A stretch of 64,000 nucleotides of DNA from Rhodococcus sp. 14-1411-2a (GCF_002259485.1 NZ_NPGA01000014.1:248001-312000), one strand, 5' to 3'. Positions 34,981-45,395 are shown, counted from the stretch's first letter. Notes: generated by a model from the letters alone, not told the origin. A program made the numbers and translations.

Positions 34981-36396
34981 ATGAGCGTCGATCAGCCGCT
35001 GACAGAACGACCAGAACCGGATCCAGATGCCACGCCTACAGGCCTGAAGAAGGTCGTCGGGGCGTCGATGGCAGGCACCATCGTCGAGTGGTACGAGTTC
35101 TTCCTCTACGGCACCGCCGCAACGCTGGTGTTCAGCAAGATCTTCTTCGCTGCCGGAACCAGTGAGCTCGACGCGATCCTCGCGGCCTTCGTCACCTACG
35201 CCGTCGGCTTCGTCGCACGTCCCTTGGGCGGCATCGTCTTCGGTCACTACGGCGACAAGTACGGTCGAAAGAAGTTGCTGCAGTTCAGCCTCGTCCTCGT
35301 CGGCGGGGCCACGTTCCTCATGGGCTGCCTACCGACCTTCGAAGCCATCGGCTACTGGGCACCGGGACTGCTGGTGACCCTGCGATTCATCCAGGGCTTC
35401 GCCGTCGGCGGCGAATGGGGCGGCGCGGTTCTCCTTGTTGCAGAACACAGCCCGAACAAGTCCCGCGGATTCTGGGCCAGCTGGCCGCAGGCCGGCGTGC
35501 CCGCAGGTAACCTGCTCGCCACCGTCGCGCTGCTCGTCCTGACGACCACCCTGTCCGACGAAGCCTTCCTCAGCTGGGGCTGGCGCGTCGCGTTCTGGCT
35601 CTCCGCCGTCATCGTCTTCGTCGGCTACTACATCCGCACCAAGGTCTCCGATGCCCCGATCTTCCTCGAGGCACACAAGCAGGCCGAGGTCATCAAGGCC
35701 GCGTCATACGGCGTCTTCGAGGTCGTCAAGCGTTACCCGCGTGGCGTCTTCACCGCGATGGGGCTGCGCTTCGGTGAGAACGTCATGTACTACCTCGTCG
35801 TCACCTTCTCCATCACTTACCTGTCGGTCGAGGTGGGTACCGACACCTCCACGATCCTGTGGTGGATGCTCATCGCCCACGCGATCCACTTCTGCACGAT
35901 TCCGTTGGTGGGCAAGCTCGCCGACCGCGTCGGACGTCGCCCGGTCTACTTCGCCGGAGCCGTCACCGCGGCAACGTGGGGCTTCTTCGCCTTCCCGATG
36001 ATGAACAGCGGCCACAACGTCGTCATCATGCTGGCCATCATCATCGGCCTGATGTTCCACGCCTTCATGTACGCCACGCAGCCGGCCATCATGGCCGAAA
36101 TGTTCCCGACGCGGATGCGGTACTCCGGTGTGTCCCTCGGCTACCAGGTCACCTCGATCGTCGCCGGTTCGCTGGCCCCGATCATCGCGGTCAAGCTGCT
36201 CGACGTCTACGGCTCGTCCGTCCCGATCGCGGTGTACCTGGCCGTGGCCTGCGCCATCACCGTCGTGGCCGTCGTCGTCGCTCGGGAGACCAAGGGACTG
36301 GCGCTCGAAAGTATCGACATCGCCGACGCCAAGAACCTGGCCACCGAGGCCGAGCTGGCGAAGGCCGGCCTGCTCGACAAGACTGCACAGCGATGA
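34981..36396 (+). CDS. MFS transporter, metabolite:H+ symporter (MHS) family
   Basis: A 471-residue 12-helix transporter. Family marks are MAGTIVEWYEFFLYGTAATL in helix 1, RPLGGIVFGHYGDKYGRKKL for the MFS loop and RFIQGFAVGGEWGGAVLLVA in helix 4. MHS members carry shikimate, proline betaine, citrate or short organic acids. An ACAGGAG ribosome site precedes the ATG. It overlaps the 3-hydroxybutyrate-dehydrogenase-like gene by 4 bases, so a hydroxy acid such as 3-hydroxybutyrate is a reasonable substrate by inference. Confidence 0.9.
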   Translation: MSVDQPLTERPEPDPDATPTGLKKVVGASMAGTIVEWYEFFLYGTAATLVFSKIFFAAGTSELDAILAAFVTYAVGFVARPLGGIVFGHYGDKYGRKKLLQFSLVLVGGATFLMGCLPTFEAIGYWAPGLLVTLRFIQGFAVGGEWGGAVLLVAEHSPNKSRGFWASWPQAGVPAGNLLATVALLVLTTTLSDEAFLSWGWRVAFWLSAVIVFVGYYIRTKVSDAPIFLEAHKQAEVIKAASYGVFEVVKRYPRGVFTAMGLRFGENVMYYLVVTFSITYLSVEVGTDTSTILWWMLIAHAIHFCTIPLVGKLADRVGRRPVYFAGAVTAATWGFFAFPMMNSGHNVVIMLAIIIGLMFHAFMYATQPAIMAEMFPTRMRYSGVSLGYQVTSIVAGSLAPIIAVKLLDVYGSSVPIAVYLAVACAITVVAVVVARETKGLALESIDIADAKNLATEAELAKAGLLDKTAQR

Positions 36397-37139
36397 ACGA
36401 CCTGAACGGACGCTCCGCCCTCGTCACCGGGGGAGCGTCCGGCATCGGGGCCGCGTGTGCACGCGAGCTCGCCGGGCGCGGTGCCCGCGTCACCGTCGCC
36501 GATGTGAACGACGTCGCTGCAAAGGAATTGGCGTCGGAGATCGGCGGAGACGTCTGGTCGGTGGATCTGCTCGACACCACCGCGTTGGACGACCTCCGGC
36601 TGGACGTCGACATCCTCGTCAACAATGCGGGTATCCAAACCGTCGCACCGATCGTCGACTTCGACCCGGGCGCATTCCGCAGAATCCAGACGCTGATGGT
36701 GGAGGCACCGTTCCTGTTGGTTCGAGCTGCGTTGCCGCACATGTACTCTCGCGGCTTCGGTCGGGTGGTGAACCTGTCCTCGGTGCACGGACTGCGTGCC
36801 TCGGAATTCAAGGTCGCCTACGTCACCGCCAAACATGCACTCGAAGGACTGTCGAAAGTGACGGCCCTCGAAGGTGCCGCCCACGGTGTGACGAGCAACT
36901 GCGTCAACCCGGGATACGTCCGAACGCCGCTGGTGGAAACACAGATCGCAGACCAGGCCAAGGCGCACGGCATCCCCGAGAACGAGGTACTCGAGAAAGT
37001 CCTGCTGACCGAGGCGGCCATCAAGCGACTCGTCGAACCGGCCGAAGTCGCCTCACTGGTGGGCTGGTTGACCTCCGAAAACGCCGGCATGGTCACTGGA
37101 GCGTCATACACCATGGACGGTGGTTGGTCGGCTCGATAG
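36393..37139 (+). CDS. Short-chain dehydrogenase, D-3-hydroxybutyrate dehydrogenase-like
   Basis: A 248-residue SDR. The NAD site is ALVTGGASGIGAACARELA, NNAG is in DILVNNAGIQTV, and the catalytic Ser and YxxxK are in VVNLSSVHGLRAS and VAYVTAKHALEGL. The tail NPGYVRTPLVETQIADQAKA with GIPENEV is the long substrate loop typical of BdhA-type enzymes. It would oxidise 3-hydroxybutyrate to acetoacetate. It is translationally coupled to the MHS transporter. Confidence 0.87.
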   Translation: MNDLNGRSALVTGGASGIGAACARELAGRGARVTVADVNDVAAKELASEIGGDVWSVDLLDTTALDDLRLDVDILVNNAGIQTVAPIVDFDPGAFRRIQTLMVEAPFLLVRAALPHMYSRGFGRVVNLSSVHGLRASEFKVAYVTAKHALEGLSKVTALEGAAHGVTSNCVNPGYVRTPLVETQIADQAKAHGIPENEVLEKVLLTEAAIKRLVEPAEVASLVGWLTSENAGMVTGASYTMDGGWSAR

Positions 37140-37172
37140 TTCGGCCCCGCACGCTTCGCGCCCCCACTCTGG

Positions 37173-37297
37173 GATCAATGTGGGTTCCAGTCGCTCAGAT
37201 AGCAACAAAGTCGCATTCATTCGGATCGGGTCGTCGCCCGCCACCGGATGAATGTGGCTTTCTTGCACTCAGACGGACTCGAACGCCCATTGATCCG
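37173..37297. repeat. Long imperfect inverted repeat (fold-back element)
   Basis: Two 53-base arms (37173-37225 and 37245-37297) are complementary at 41 of 53 positions without gaps. The 19-base centre carries its own GGG-TCGTCG-CCC. Outer and inner ends are the best conserved (GGATCAATG at the outside, CATTCATTCGG at the inside). It lies between the dehydrogenase stop and the tRNA-Ser terminator, with no coding content. It may be a small palindromic repeat of the genome or an old miniature transposon. Confidence 0.65.
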
Positions 37298-37363
37298 GAG
37301 TTGGATGGGCACGAACCTCACCGGACGACAGAGCGGGCAGGTGAACCACCTCGCCTCGAACAG

Positions 37364-37394
37364 CAAAAAGCCCCCGTGACATGTCACGGGGGCT
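37364..37394 (-). terminator. Rho-independent terminator of tRNA-Ser
   Basis: A perfect palindrome, AGCCCCCGTGACA and its complement TGTCACGGGGGCT, is followed on the minus strand by five T residues. It sits a few bases beyond the 3' end of the tRNA gene. Confidence 0.85.
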
Positions 37395-37398
37395 TCTC

Positions 37399-39016
<1,618 letters not shown>

Positions 39017-39021
39017 CGCAC

Positions 39022-39061
39022 GTGAGCGGAACCTCGTAGCAGGCTACGAGGTTCCGCTCAC
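39022..39061. terminator. 40-base perfect hairpin between convergent genes
   Basis: Two perfect 19-base arms (GTGAGCGGAACCTCGTAGC and its complement) with AG between. It lies 5 bases after the aspB stop and 15 bases before the end of the convergent drug transporter, so it can serve both as terminator. A near copy is at 54024-54067 in the same kind of place. Confidence 0.7.
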
Positions 39062-39076
39062 ATGCGGCGAAGCCGC

Positions 39077-40594
39077 TCAGTGCCCGACGACTACCGCACC
39101 TTCGGGAGCCGAAGGCAACGGTCCGTTCTTCAGCAGCGTGGCCGACAGCACCGCGCCGAGCAGGAAGATTCCCGACGCCCACCAGAACGTGGTGGTGTAG
39201 CTGGCGATCTCCGCGTTGGCCTGCAGCAGTGCCGCGTCGGTGGCCGTCGCCATGTTCGAGCTGACGTAGCTGGTCGCTGCATTGGCGGCCACGGTGCTCA
39301 GCAGCGCCGTGCCGATCGAGCCGCCCACCTGCTGCATCGTGTTCACCGTTGCCGATGCGACACCGGAATCGTCAGGGTCGACGCCCGAGATCGCGCCCTG
39401 CATGGCCGGGGCCATGGTGGCACCGAGGCCGAGGCCCATGATGACCAGGCCGGGCAGGATGTGCGTGACGTAGCTGCTGTCGACGTCGATCTGCGTCAGC
39501 AGTGCCATGCCGATCGAGGCCACGACCAGGCCGGTCGTCATCAGGATGCGGGGTCCGAAGCGGGGCAGGATCAGCGCCGTGGACAGCGTCGCCGTGAGGA
39601 TCAGCGACGCGATCATCGGCATGAACGCGAACCCGGTGGTGATGGGTGTGTACTTCAGCGTGTTCTGCAGGTAGTACGTCAGGAACAGGAACACCGCGAA
39701 CATGCCTGCGCCGGTGACGAATACCGCGAGGAATGATCCCGCACGAGTGCGGTTCAGCACGATCCGCAACGGCAACAACGGATGCTCGACGCGCATCTGG
39801 ATGGTCACGAACACTGCGAGCAGTACGACACCGGCGGCCAGGAATCCGAGGGTGACCGAGTTGCCCCAGCCGTCGGACTCGGCGTGAGCGAAGCCGTAGA
39901 CGATGGAGAACAGTGCGGCCGAGACGGCGAGGGTGCCGGGGATGTCGAGCTTGGGGCGGACGTCGACCTTGTGCTTGGCCAGGAACAGGAACCCGCCTAC
40001 GAAGGCGAGTGCGGCGAAGATCAGGTTGACGTACAGGCTCCAGCGCCAGTTGGCCCATTCGGTGAGCATGCCGCCCAGCAGCAGGCCGAGAGCGCCGCCG
40101 CCGCCGGCGATGGCACCGAAGATGCCGAATGCCTTGGCGCGTTCCTTGGTATCGGTGAAGGTGGTGGCCAACAGGGACAGGGCCGCGGGGGCGAGCAGAG
40201 CGCCGAAGACGCCCTGACCGGCGCGAGCCGCGACCAGCATGCCGAAGTTGACGGCCGCGCCGCCCACAGCCGACATCAGCGCGAAACCGACGAGCCCGAT
40301 GAGGAAGGTGTTGCGTCGTCCGAAGAGGTCGCTCAGTCGTCCACCGAGCAGCAGCAGGCTGCCGAACGCGAGTGCGTACGAGGTGACGACCCAGGAGCGG
40401 TCGGCGTTGTCGAAGCCCAGGTCGAGCTGGGCGGCGGGGAGTGCGATGTTCACGATGGTCGCGTCGAGCACGACCATGAGCTGAGCCAGCCCGAGCGTCG
40501 CGAGAATCAGCCAACGATTCCGATGCGAACGTTCGTCGACCGGCGTGGTGTTCGACGTGGCGTCGCCCACGTTCTCCGATGAAAGGGTGGTCAT
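39077..40594 (-). CDS. MFS drug efflux transporter, DHA2 (EmrB/QacA) family
   Basis: A 505-residue transporter with about 14 helices. Motifs are LAQLMVVLDATIVNIALPAA in helix 1 (motif D1), LGGRLSDLFGRRNTFLIGLV (motif A) and GAIAGGGGALGLLLGGMLTE (motif C, the antiporter motif). It should export toxic compounds with proton exchange. The ATG at 40594 is used; the longer frame runs over the operators. The divergent TetR gene and two matching dyads in the 105-bp gap show its probable control. Confidence 0.9.
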   Translation of the reverse strand: MTTLSSENVGDATSNTTPVDERSHRNRWLILATLGLAQLMVVLDATIVNIALPAAQLDLGFDNADRSWVVTSYALAFGSLLLLGGRLSDLFGRRNTFLIGLVGFALMSAVGGAAVNFGMLVAARAGQGVFGALLAPAALSLLATTFTDTKERAKAFGIFGAIAGGGGALGLLLGGMLTEWANWRWSLYVNLIFAALAFVGGFLFLAKHKVDVRPKLDIPGTLAVSAALFSIVYGFAHAESDGWGNSVTLGFLAAGVVLLAVFVTIQMRVEHPLLPLRIVLNRTRAGSFLAVFVTGAGMFAVFLFLTYYLQNTLKYTPITTGFAFMPMIASLILTATLSTALILPRFGPRILMTTGLVVASIGMALLTQIDVDSSYVTHILPGLVIMGLGLGATMAPAMQGAISGVDPDDSGVASATVNTMQQVGGSIGTALLSTVAANAATSYVSSNMATATDAALLQANAEIASYTTTFWWASGIFLLGAVLSATLLKNGPLPSAPEGAVVVGH

Positions 40595-40615
40595 AGTGTC
40601 CTCGGTTCGACTATG

Positions 40616-40632
40616 CGGAGGTGTACCCTCCG
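40616..40632. promoter_or_regulatory. TetR operator, copy 1
   Basis: CGGAGG-TGTAC-CCTCCG, a perfect 6-bp inverted repeat with 5-bp spacer, lies 22 bp upstream of the efflux gene. It shares the GGAGG-N5-CCTCC core with copy 2, 43 bp away centre to centre. Confidence 0.7.
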
Positions 40633-40654
40633 GTTGTAGAGATAAGGTAGCAGC

Positions 40655-40679
40655 TAAGTGGAGGGATGTCCTCCGCTTA
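40655..40679. promoter_or_regulatory. TetR operator, copy 2
   Basis: TAAGTGGAGG-GATGT-CCTCCGCTTA is an inverted repeat of 10-bp arms with one mismatch. It lies 21 bp upstream of the TetR start. The shared core and position between divergent regulator and pump make it a very likely operator. Confidence 0.75.
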
Positions 40680-40699
40680 TCGGGTGAAACGGACATCGA

Positions 40700-41371
40700 A
40701 TGAGTGTGAGAGCGGACACAACGGCATCGAAGCCACTACGGGCGGATGCCGAACGCAACCGTCGACGCATCGTCGACGCGGCCCGCGAACTGTTCGCCTC
40801 ACACGGCATCGACATCACGCTCGACGACGTCGCGGCGCACGCCAAGGTGGGCGTCGGCACCGTCTATCGGCGGTTCTCGTGCAAGGAAGAACTGATCGAC
40901 GGCGTGTTCGAGCAGCGTCTCGAAGACATGCTCGCGACCGCCGAACGGGCGCTCGAAGCCGAGGATCCGTGGGACGGGTTGGTGCAGTTCCTCGGCGATG
41001 TGTGCGCGGGAATGGCACTCGATCGCGGTCTCGGAGACGTCGTACTCGGGTCCGATCAGGGCTGCCGAGGGATCGCTCAGGTTCGCTCGCGCATCGATCC
41101 GTTCTTCGAGAAGATCGTCGAACGAGCACTGGCATCCGGTCAGCTTCGGCCCGACGTCGCCGTCAACGACTTCTATCCGGTGCTCGGCATGATCGGCGCG
41201 AGCGTCGAATTCTCCAGCACCGTCGACGCGTCGAACTGGCGACGCTATTTCACCGTGTTGCTCGACGGTCTGCGCGGCGACGGCGTTCCTCGGTCGACGC
41301 TGCCGGGGCGCCCGTTCACCAGCGACGAGGTCGATGCGGCCAAGACGGCGATGCATCGTCGTCGACGCTGA
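40700..41371 (+). CDS. TetR family repressor of the adjacent efflux pump
   Basis: A 223-residue regulator. The N-terminal HTH is IVDAARELFASHGIDITLDD, then VAAHAKVGVGTVYRRFSCKEEL. The C-terminal ligand domain is variable, as usual. It is divergent from the DHA2 pump, with two copies of one dyad between the genes, so it probably represses both and is released by a drug-like ligand. Confidence 0.92.
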   Translation: MSVRADTTASKPLRADAERNRRRIVDAARELFASHGIDITLDDVAAHAKVGVGTVYRRFSCKEELIDGVFEQRLEDMLATAERALEAEDPWDGLVQFLGDVCAGMALDRGLGDVVLGSDQGCRGIAQVRSRIDPFFEKIVERALASGQLRPDVAVNDFYPVLGMIGASVEFSSTVDASNWRRYFTVLLDGLRGDGVPRSTLPGRPFTSDEVDAAKTAMHRRRR

Positions 41372-41492
41372 TCGTGAGGAGAACGAACTAGCCCTATGCG
41401 TTGTGTGGCGCATCACGTAAGGTGCGTCACGATAAGTGCTACACGGGGTAGCGCTCACTTGAAGTCAAGTGATCGACGTTGGGGGTTATCAG

Positions 41493-42788
41493 GTGCGTTG
41501 CAAGCGCGTGTTCGGGTCGGCTGTTGCGGTAGCAGCAGTATTCATGGGGGTGACGGCACCCGCGGTGTCAGCGGCACCCTCGACGGGATCGACCGTCGAA
41601 TCCGATTTCTACATTCCACCGAGCCCGCTCCCCGCAGGCTCCCCGGGTGACGTGATCCGGTCCGAGCCCTCGCATCTCGCGCTGTCGGTTCCCGGGATCG
41701 GTGGCCCGCTGCCCGGTGCTGCAACCCGAATCATGTACCGCAGCAACGATTCCAACGGCGAGGCCAATGCCGTCACGGGAACCTACATCGATCCCGCCGC
41801 GGCGTGGACCGGGCCCGGCCCGCGTCCGCTCGTCGTCCTCGCCCCGGGAACTCAGGGTCAGGGCGATCAGTGCGCGCCGTCGAAGATGCTCAACAACGTC
41901 ATCACTTACACCCCGCCGCTCGGCTTCATGGTCGAGTACGAGGTGCTCGCGGCATATTCGCTGCTCTCGCAGGGCTACGGCGTGGTCATCACCGACTACG
42001 AGGGCCTCGGTACTCCGGGTGCGCACACGTACGTCAACCGCGCCTCGGAAGCTCACGCAGTGCTCGACGCGGCCCGCGCCGCACAGAACCTGCAGGGCAC
42101 CAAGATCTCCGCCGACGGCCCGGTGGCCGCGTACGGCTACTCGCAGGGCGGCGGAGCAGCCGCTGCTGCAGCGGAACTCGCTGATGAGTACGCACCCGAG
42201 ATGAACCTCGTCGGCACCTACGCCGGCGCACCTCCCGCGGATCTGAAGGCGACCCTCGAGCAGGTCGACGGCACCATTCTCACCGGAGTCATCGGATACA
42301 CCCTCAACGGTCTGCTCAACTCCGACCCCGGTCTGCAGCCCATCATCGACGAGAACATCAACGACGCGGGCAAGGCCATGCTGAACCTGGTCGCGAATCA
42401 GTGTGTGGGAGAAACGATTCTGAACGTCGGGCTGCACCGCACCAACGAGTACACCAAGACCGGTGAGCCGCTCTCGGTGGTGCTGGACAGGCTGCCCGTC
42501 GCTCAGGAGATCCTGGCCAAGAACAAGATCGGTGAGCGGACGCCGAATGCTCCGGTGCTGATTCAGTCCGGTACGTCCGACGACATCGTTCCCCACGGAC
42601 AGGCCGTCGGACTGGCCGGTGACTGGTGCGGCAAGGGTGCCACCGTGCAGCTGAGCGCCGCGCAGGTTCCGGCCATCGTGCCGGGTTCGGGTGCCGGACA
42701 CCTGATTCCGGATATCCTCGGCCTCGGCGAGGCGCAGAACTGGATCAAAGACCGGTTCAACGGGGTGCCCGCGCCGTCCAACTGCTGA
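41493..42788 (+). CDS. Secreted lipase (actinobacterial triacylglycerol lipase family)
   Basis: A 431-residue secreted alpha/beta hydrolase. The signal peptide runs VRCKRVFGSAVAVAAVFMGV to about APAVSAAP. The nucleophile elbow is YGYSQGGGAAAAAAEL (Ser217). Other marks are LVVLAPGTQGQGDQCAPS, GVVITDYEGLGTPG, VLIQSGTSDDIVPHGQ (Asp) and GSGAGHLIPD (His). The GTG at 41493 follows a GGGGG site and places the signal peptide properly; an in-frame GTG at 41469 is weaker. A 12-bp hairpin (42797-42828) ends the gene. Confidence 0.9.
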   Translation: MRCKRVFGSAVAVAAVFMGVTAPAVSAAPSTGSTVESDFYIPPSPLPAGSPGDVIRSEPSHLALSVPGIGGPLPGAATRIMYRSNDSNGEANAVTGTYIDPAAAWTGPGPRPLVVLAPGTQGQGDQCAPSKMLNNVITYTPPLGFMVEYEVLAAYSLLSQGYGVVITDYEGLGTPGAHTYVNRASEAHAVLDAARAAQNLQGTKISADGPVAAYGYSQGGGAAAAAAELADEYAPEMNLVGTYAGAPPADLKATLEQVDGTILTGVIGYTLNGLLNSDPGLQPIIDENINDAGKAMLNLVANQCVGETILNVGLHRTNEYTKTGEPLSVVLDRLPVAQEILAKNKIGERTPNAPVLIQSGTSDDIVPHGQAVGLAGDWCGKGATVQLSAAQVPAIVPGSGAGHLIPDILGLGEAQNWIKDRFNGVPAPSNC

Positions 42789-42796
42789 TCTTCTCG

Positions 42797-42828
42797 GTAC
42801 GGCCCGCGTGAGTCAGCGCGGGCCGTAC
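42797..42828. terminator. Perfect 12-bp hairpin at the lipase/YnfA junction
   Basis: Arms GTACGGCCCGCG and CGCGGGCCGTAC enclose an 8-base loop. The stop codon of the convergent YnfA gene lies in the loop and its last codons form one arm. It probably ends transcription from both sides. Confidence 0.65.
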
Positions 42829-43142
42829 ATGATCACCGCGACGCCGATCAGTGCGATCGACGCTCCGGTGATGTCCCACCGATCAGGTCGGAAACCGTCG
42901 ACCACCATTGCCCAGAGCAACGATCCCGCGACGAACACCCCGCCGTACGCCGCCAGAATCCGACCGAAGTTCGCGTCGGGTTGCAGCGTCGCCACGAAGC
43001 CGTAGGCACCGAGAGCGATCACCCCGGCTCCGGCCCACAGCCATCCGCGATGCTCTCGAATCCCTTGCCACACCAACCATGCTCCGCCGATCTCGAACAG
43101 AGCGGCGACGCCGAACAGCACTATCGACTTCAACACAGTCAT
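42813..43142 (-). CDS. YnfA/UPF0060 family small membrane protein
   Basis: A 109-residue four-helix membrane protein. Marks are [40 protein letters not shown] and [20 protein letters not shown]. The fold is close to small multidrug exporters, but function is unproven. The ATG at 43142 ([11 protein letters not shown]) is chosen because it matches the family's usual length; a frame 14 codons longer is hydrophilic. Confidence 0.9.
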   Translation of the reverse strand: MTVLKSIVLFGVAALFEIGGAWLVWQGIREHRGWLWAGAGVIALGAYGFVATLQPDANFGRILAAYGGVFVAGSLLWAMVVDGFRPDRWDITGASIALIGVAVIMYGPR

Positions 43143-43243
43143 GGCGTTCAGCGTCGCACAGCGCCGTGGGAGGTGTAGAAACAAGTGTTCGGGGGTAAGG
43201 CCTACAGGCCCAGCAGGGCCGAACGGTAGGGGTTGAGTACTTC

Positions 43244-43897
43244 ATGCGGGACAGTTACGCCGAGACATTGGATTCGCTGGCGTCGAATTTGTCCGAAATG
43301 TCGCGAATTGCCGAGAAGGCGATGGCGGACGCGACTCGATCGTTGTTGACGGCGGACATCGTTCTCGCCGAGCAGACGATCGAATACCGCGAAGAGATCG
43401 ACATGCTGGCAGTCGAATGGGAGCACGGAGCCTTCGGCTTCCTGGCCCTGCAGGCCCCCGTTGCCCACGATCTACGACGCGTCGTCTCGGGCATCAACAT
43501 CGTCGCCGATCTGCAACGCATGGGTGGCCTGGCCGTACACATCGCCGAACTGGTTCGCCGTCGCCACCCCGCGCACGTACTGCCGCCCGAGGTCGAGGGC
43601 GTGTTCGAGCAGATGGGTCGCGTTGCCGTCGCGCAGGCAGAGTCCACGCAACGCGTCCTGGAGACCCGTGATGCCGAACTCGCCGCCGACCTGCGAATTC
43701 AGGATCAGGAGATGGACGCGCTGCACCGCAGCCTGTTCATGTTGACCTCCGCACCCGACTGGCCGCACGGCGTGCCTGCCGCAGTGGACATCACGCTGCT
43801 CGGGCGCTTCTACGAGCGATACTCCGACCACACCGTCGAGGTCGCCAAACGAGTCATCTTCCTGGTGACCGGCGATCGCCCCACCGACGAGTCATAG
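43244..43897 (+). CDS. phoU: PhoU phosphate signalling protein
   Basis: A 217-residue all-helical protein of two PhoU repeats. Marks are MSRIAEKAMADATRSLLTAD, EYREEIDMLAVEWEHGAFGF, DLRRVVSGINIVADLQRMGG and the second repeat ending LGRFYERYSDHTVEVAKRVI. Acidic metal-binding residues recur at each repeat (E-x-x-x-D type). PhoU links the Pst transporter to the PhoR sensor. The Pst genes are not in this window, so it may be a lone copy. Confidence 0.92.
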   Translation: MRDSYAETLDSLASNLSEMSRIAEKAMADATRSLLTADIVLAEQTIEYREEIDMLAVEWEHGAFGFLALQAPVAHDLRRVVSGINIVADLQRMGGLAVHIAELVRRRHPAHVLPPEVEGVFEQMGRVAVAQAESTQRVLETRDAELAADLRIQDQEMDALHRSLFMLTSAPDWPHGVPAAVDITLLGRFYERYSDHTVEVAKRVIFLVTGDRPTDES

Positions 43898-43934
43898 CCT
43901 GCGCGAACGGCTCGAAGATGGCAGGATCGGCACG

Positions 43935-44738
43935 ATGAAACGTGATGTCTCTGCGTACCTCGATGTCGACGTGACCGAGGCCAGCACCCTCGAGTTCCAG
44001 ATCGCAATTGCACCGCATCCAGGAACCGATGTGTGGGAAGCACTCTCGTTCACACTCGACGGTCAGCCGATCGAGGCGCAGGAGATCAGCGGTGCTCACG
44101 GCACCCGCATCCACAAGATTCACGCCGGCGTCGGCAAGCTCGAGGCGTCGTACTCGGCGACCATCTACGGCAACACCGAGCCCGCTCCGGTCTCCGACTA
44201 CGACCTCTCGCTGTACCTGCGGCCCAGCCGCTACGCCGAAGCCGACAAGTTCTTCGGCTTCGCGGCAACGGAATTCGGCTCGTACCCGCCGTCGGAGAAA
44301 TTGCTTGCCGAGGTGTCCTCGTGGGTCGGCGCGCGGCTGAGCTACGTACCGGGCAGCAGCGACCCCATCGACGGCGCAGTCGACACCCTCCTCGCCGGTG
44401 CCGGCGTCTGCCGCGATTACACCCACCTCGTGGTGGCGCTGCTGCGCGCCGTCAACGTCCCTGCTCGCCTGGTCGCGGTGTACGCGCCGGGTTGCGATCC
44501 GATGGACTTCCACGCGGTCGCCGAAGCATTCGTCGAAGGCCAGTGGCGAGTGGTGGACGCGACCTGCCTCGCCCCGCGATCGACCCTGGTGCGCATCGCC
44601 ACCGGACGCGACGCATCCGACACCGCCTTCCTCGACAACCACGGCGGATCGATCATCCTCAACAGCGCCGTCGTCGGAGCCGTCGTCGACGGACCGCTGC
44701 CCTTCGACGACATCACGCAGTTGGTCTCGATCACCTGA
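43935..44738 (+). CDS. Transglutaminase-like (cysteine peptidase fold) protein
   Basis: A 267-residue protein. The N-terminal beta-rich region (LEFQIAIAPHP; LYLRPSRYAEADKF) precedes the transglutaminase core. The core has Cys in GAGVCRDYTHLVVALLRAVN, His in MDFHAVAEAFVEGQW and Asp in RVVDATCLAPRS, so the triad is complete. Bacterial members are mostly peptidases or amidases, often next to circularly permuted ATP-grasp enzymes, which are missing here. Confidence 0.88.
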   Translation: MKRDVSAYLDVDVTEASTLEFQIAIAPHPGTDVWEALSFTLDGQPIEAQEISGAHGTRIHKIHAGVGKLEASYSATIYGNTEPAPVSDYDLSLYLRPSRYAEADKFFGFAATEFGSYPPSEKLLAEVSSWVGARLSYVPGSSDPIDGAVDTLLAGAGVCRDYTHLVVALLRAVNVPARLVAVYAPGCDPMDFHAVAEAFVEGQWRVVDATCLAPRSTLVRIATGRDASDTAFLDNHGGSIILNSAVVGAVVDGPLPFDDITQLVSIT

Positions 44739-44767
44739 CTTCGGGGGTGCGTGGCAGGATCGAGGCC

Positions 44768-45343
44768 ATGTCTCGCACACTGCACCTCGTCGGCGATCCT
44801 GAGGCCGATGCACTGCTCGCCGAGGATCCGTTCGCACTGTTGATCGGCATGCTGCTCGATCAGCAGGTACCGATGGAATCGGCGTTCGCAGGACCGAAGA
44901 AGCTCGTCGACCGTCTCGGTGATCTGAACGTCGACACCGTCGCCGACGCCGATCCCGACGAGTTCGCGGCCCTGTGCGCGCAGACCCCGGCCGTCCACCG
45001 GTTCCCGGGTTCGATGGCCAAGCGCATCCAGGGGCTCGCGGCGTTCCTGGTCGAGAACTACGACGGCAAGCCACAGGAGATCTGGACTCGCGACAACCCC
45101 GACGGTGCCGAAGTACTGAAGCGACTCAAAGCACTCCCCGGCTACGGCGATCAGAAGGCCCGCATCTTCCTCGCGCTGCTCGGCAAGCAGATGGGCGTCA
45201 CGCCCGACGGGTGGCGCAAGGCCGCCGGAGCGTACGGCGACGACGGTGCGCGTCGATCCATCGCCGACGTGGTGGACGAGAAATCGCTGCTCGAGGTACG
45301 TGAATTCAAGAAGGCAGCGAAAGCCGCAGCCAAGAACAAATAA
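44768..45343 (+). CDS. HhH-GPD type DNA repair (base excision) protein
   Basis: A 191-residue protein with the helix-hairpin-helix-GPD fold. Marks are FALLIGMLLDQQVPMESAFA near the N terminus and the hairpin LKALPGYGDQKARIFLALLG. The catalytic Asp of the family is met 25 positions after the hairpin start (GVTPDGW). No iron-sulfur cysteines follow, unlike MutY or Nth. It is probably a mono-functional glycosylase, but the lesion is unknown. A lysine-rich tail (KKAAKAAAKNK) could hold DNA. Confidence 0.87.
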   Translation: MSRTLHLVGDPEADALLAEDPFALLIGMLLDQQVPMESAFAGPKKLVDRLGDLNVDTVADADPDEFAALCAQTPAVHRFPGSMAKRIQGLAAFLVENYDGKPQEIWTRDNPDGAEVLKRLKALPGYGDQKARIFLALLGKQMGVTPDGWRKAAGAYGDDGARRSIADVVDEKSLLEVREFKKAAKAAAKNK

Positions 45344-45395
45344 GTCTGTCGGTGCCCGTCGATACAGTGGCCAGAACTTTCACCGGGGGGGCGAA

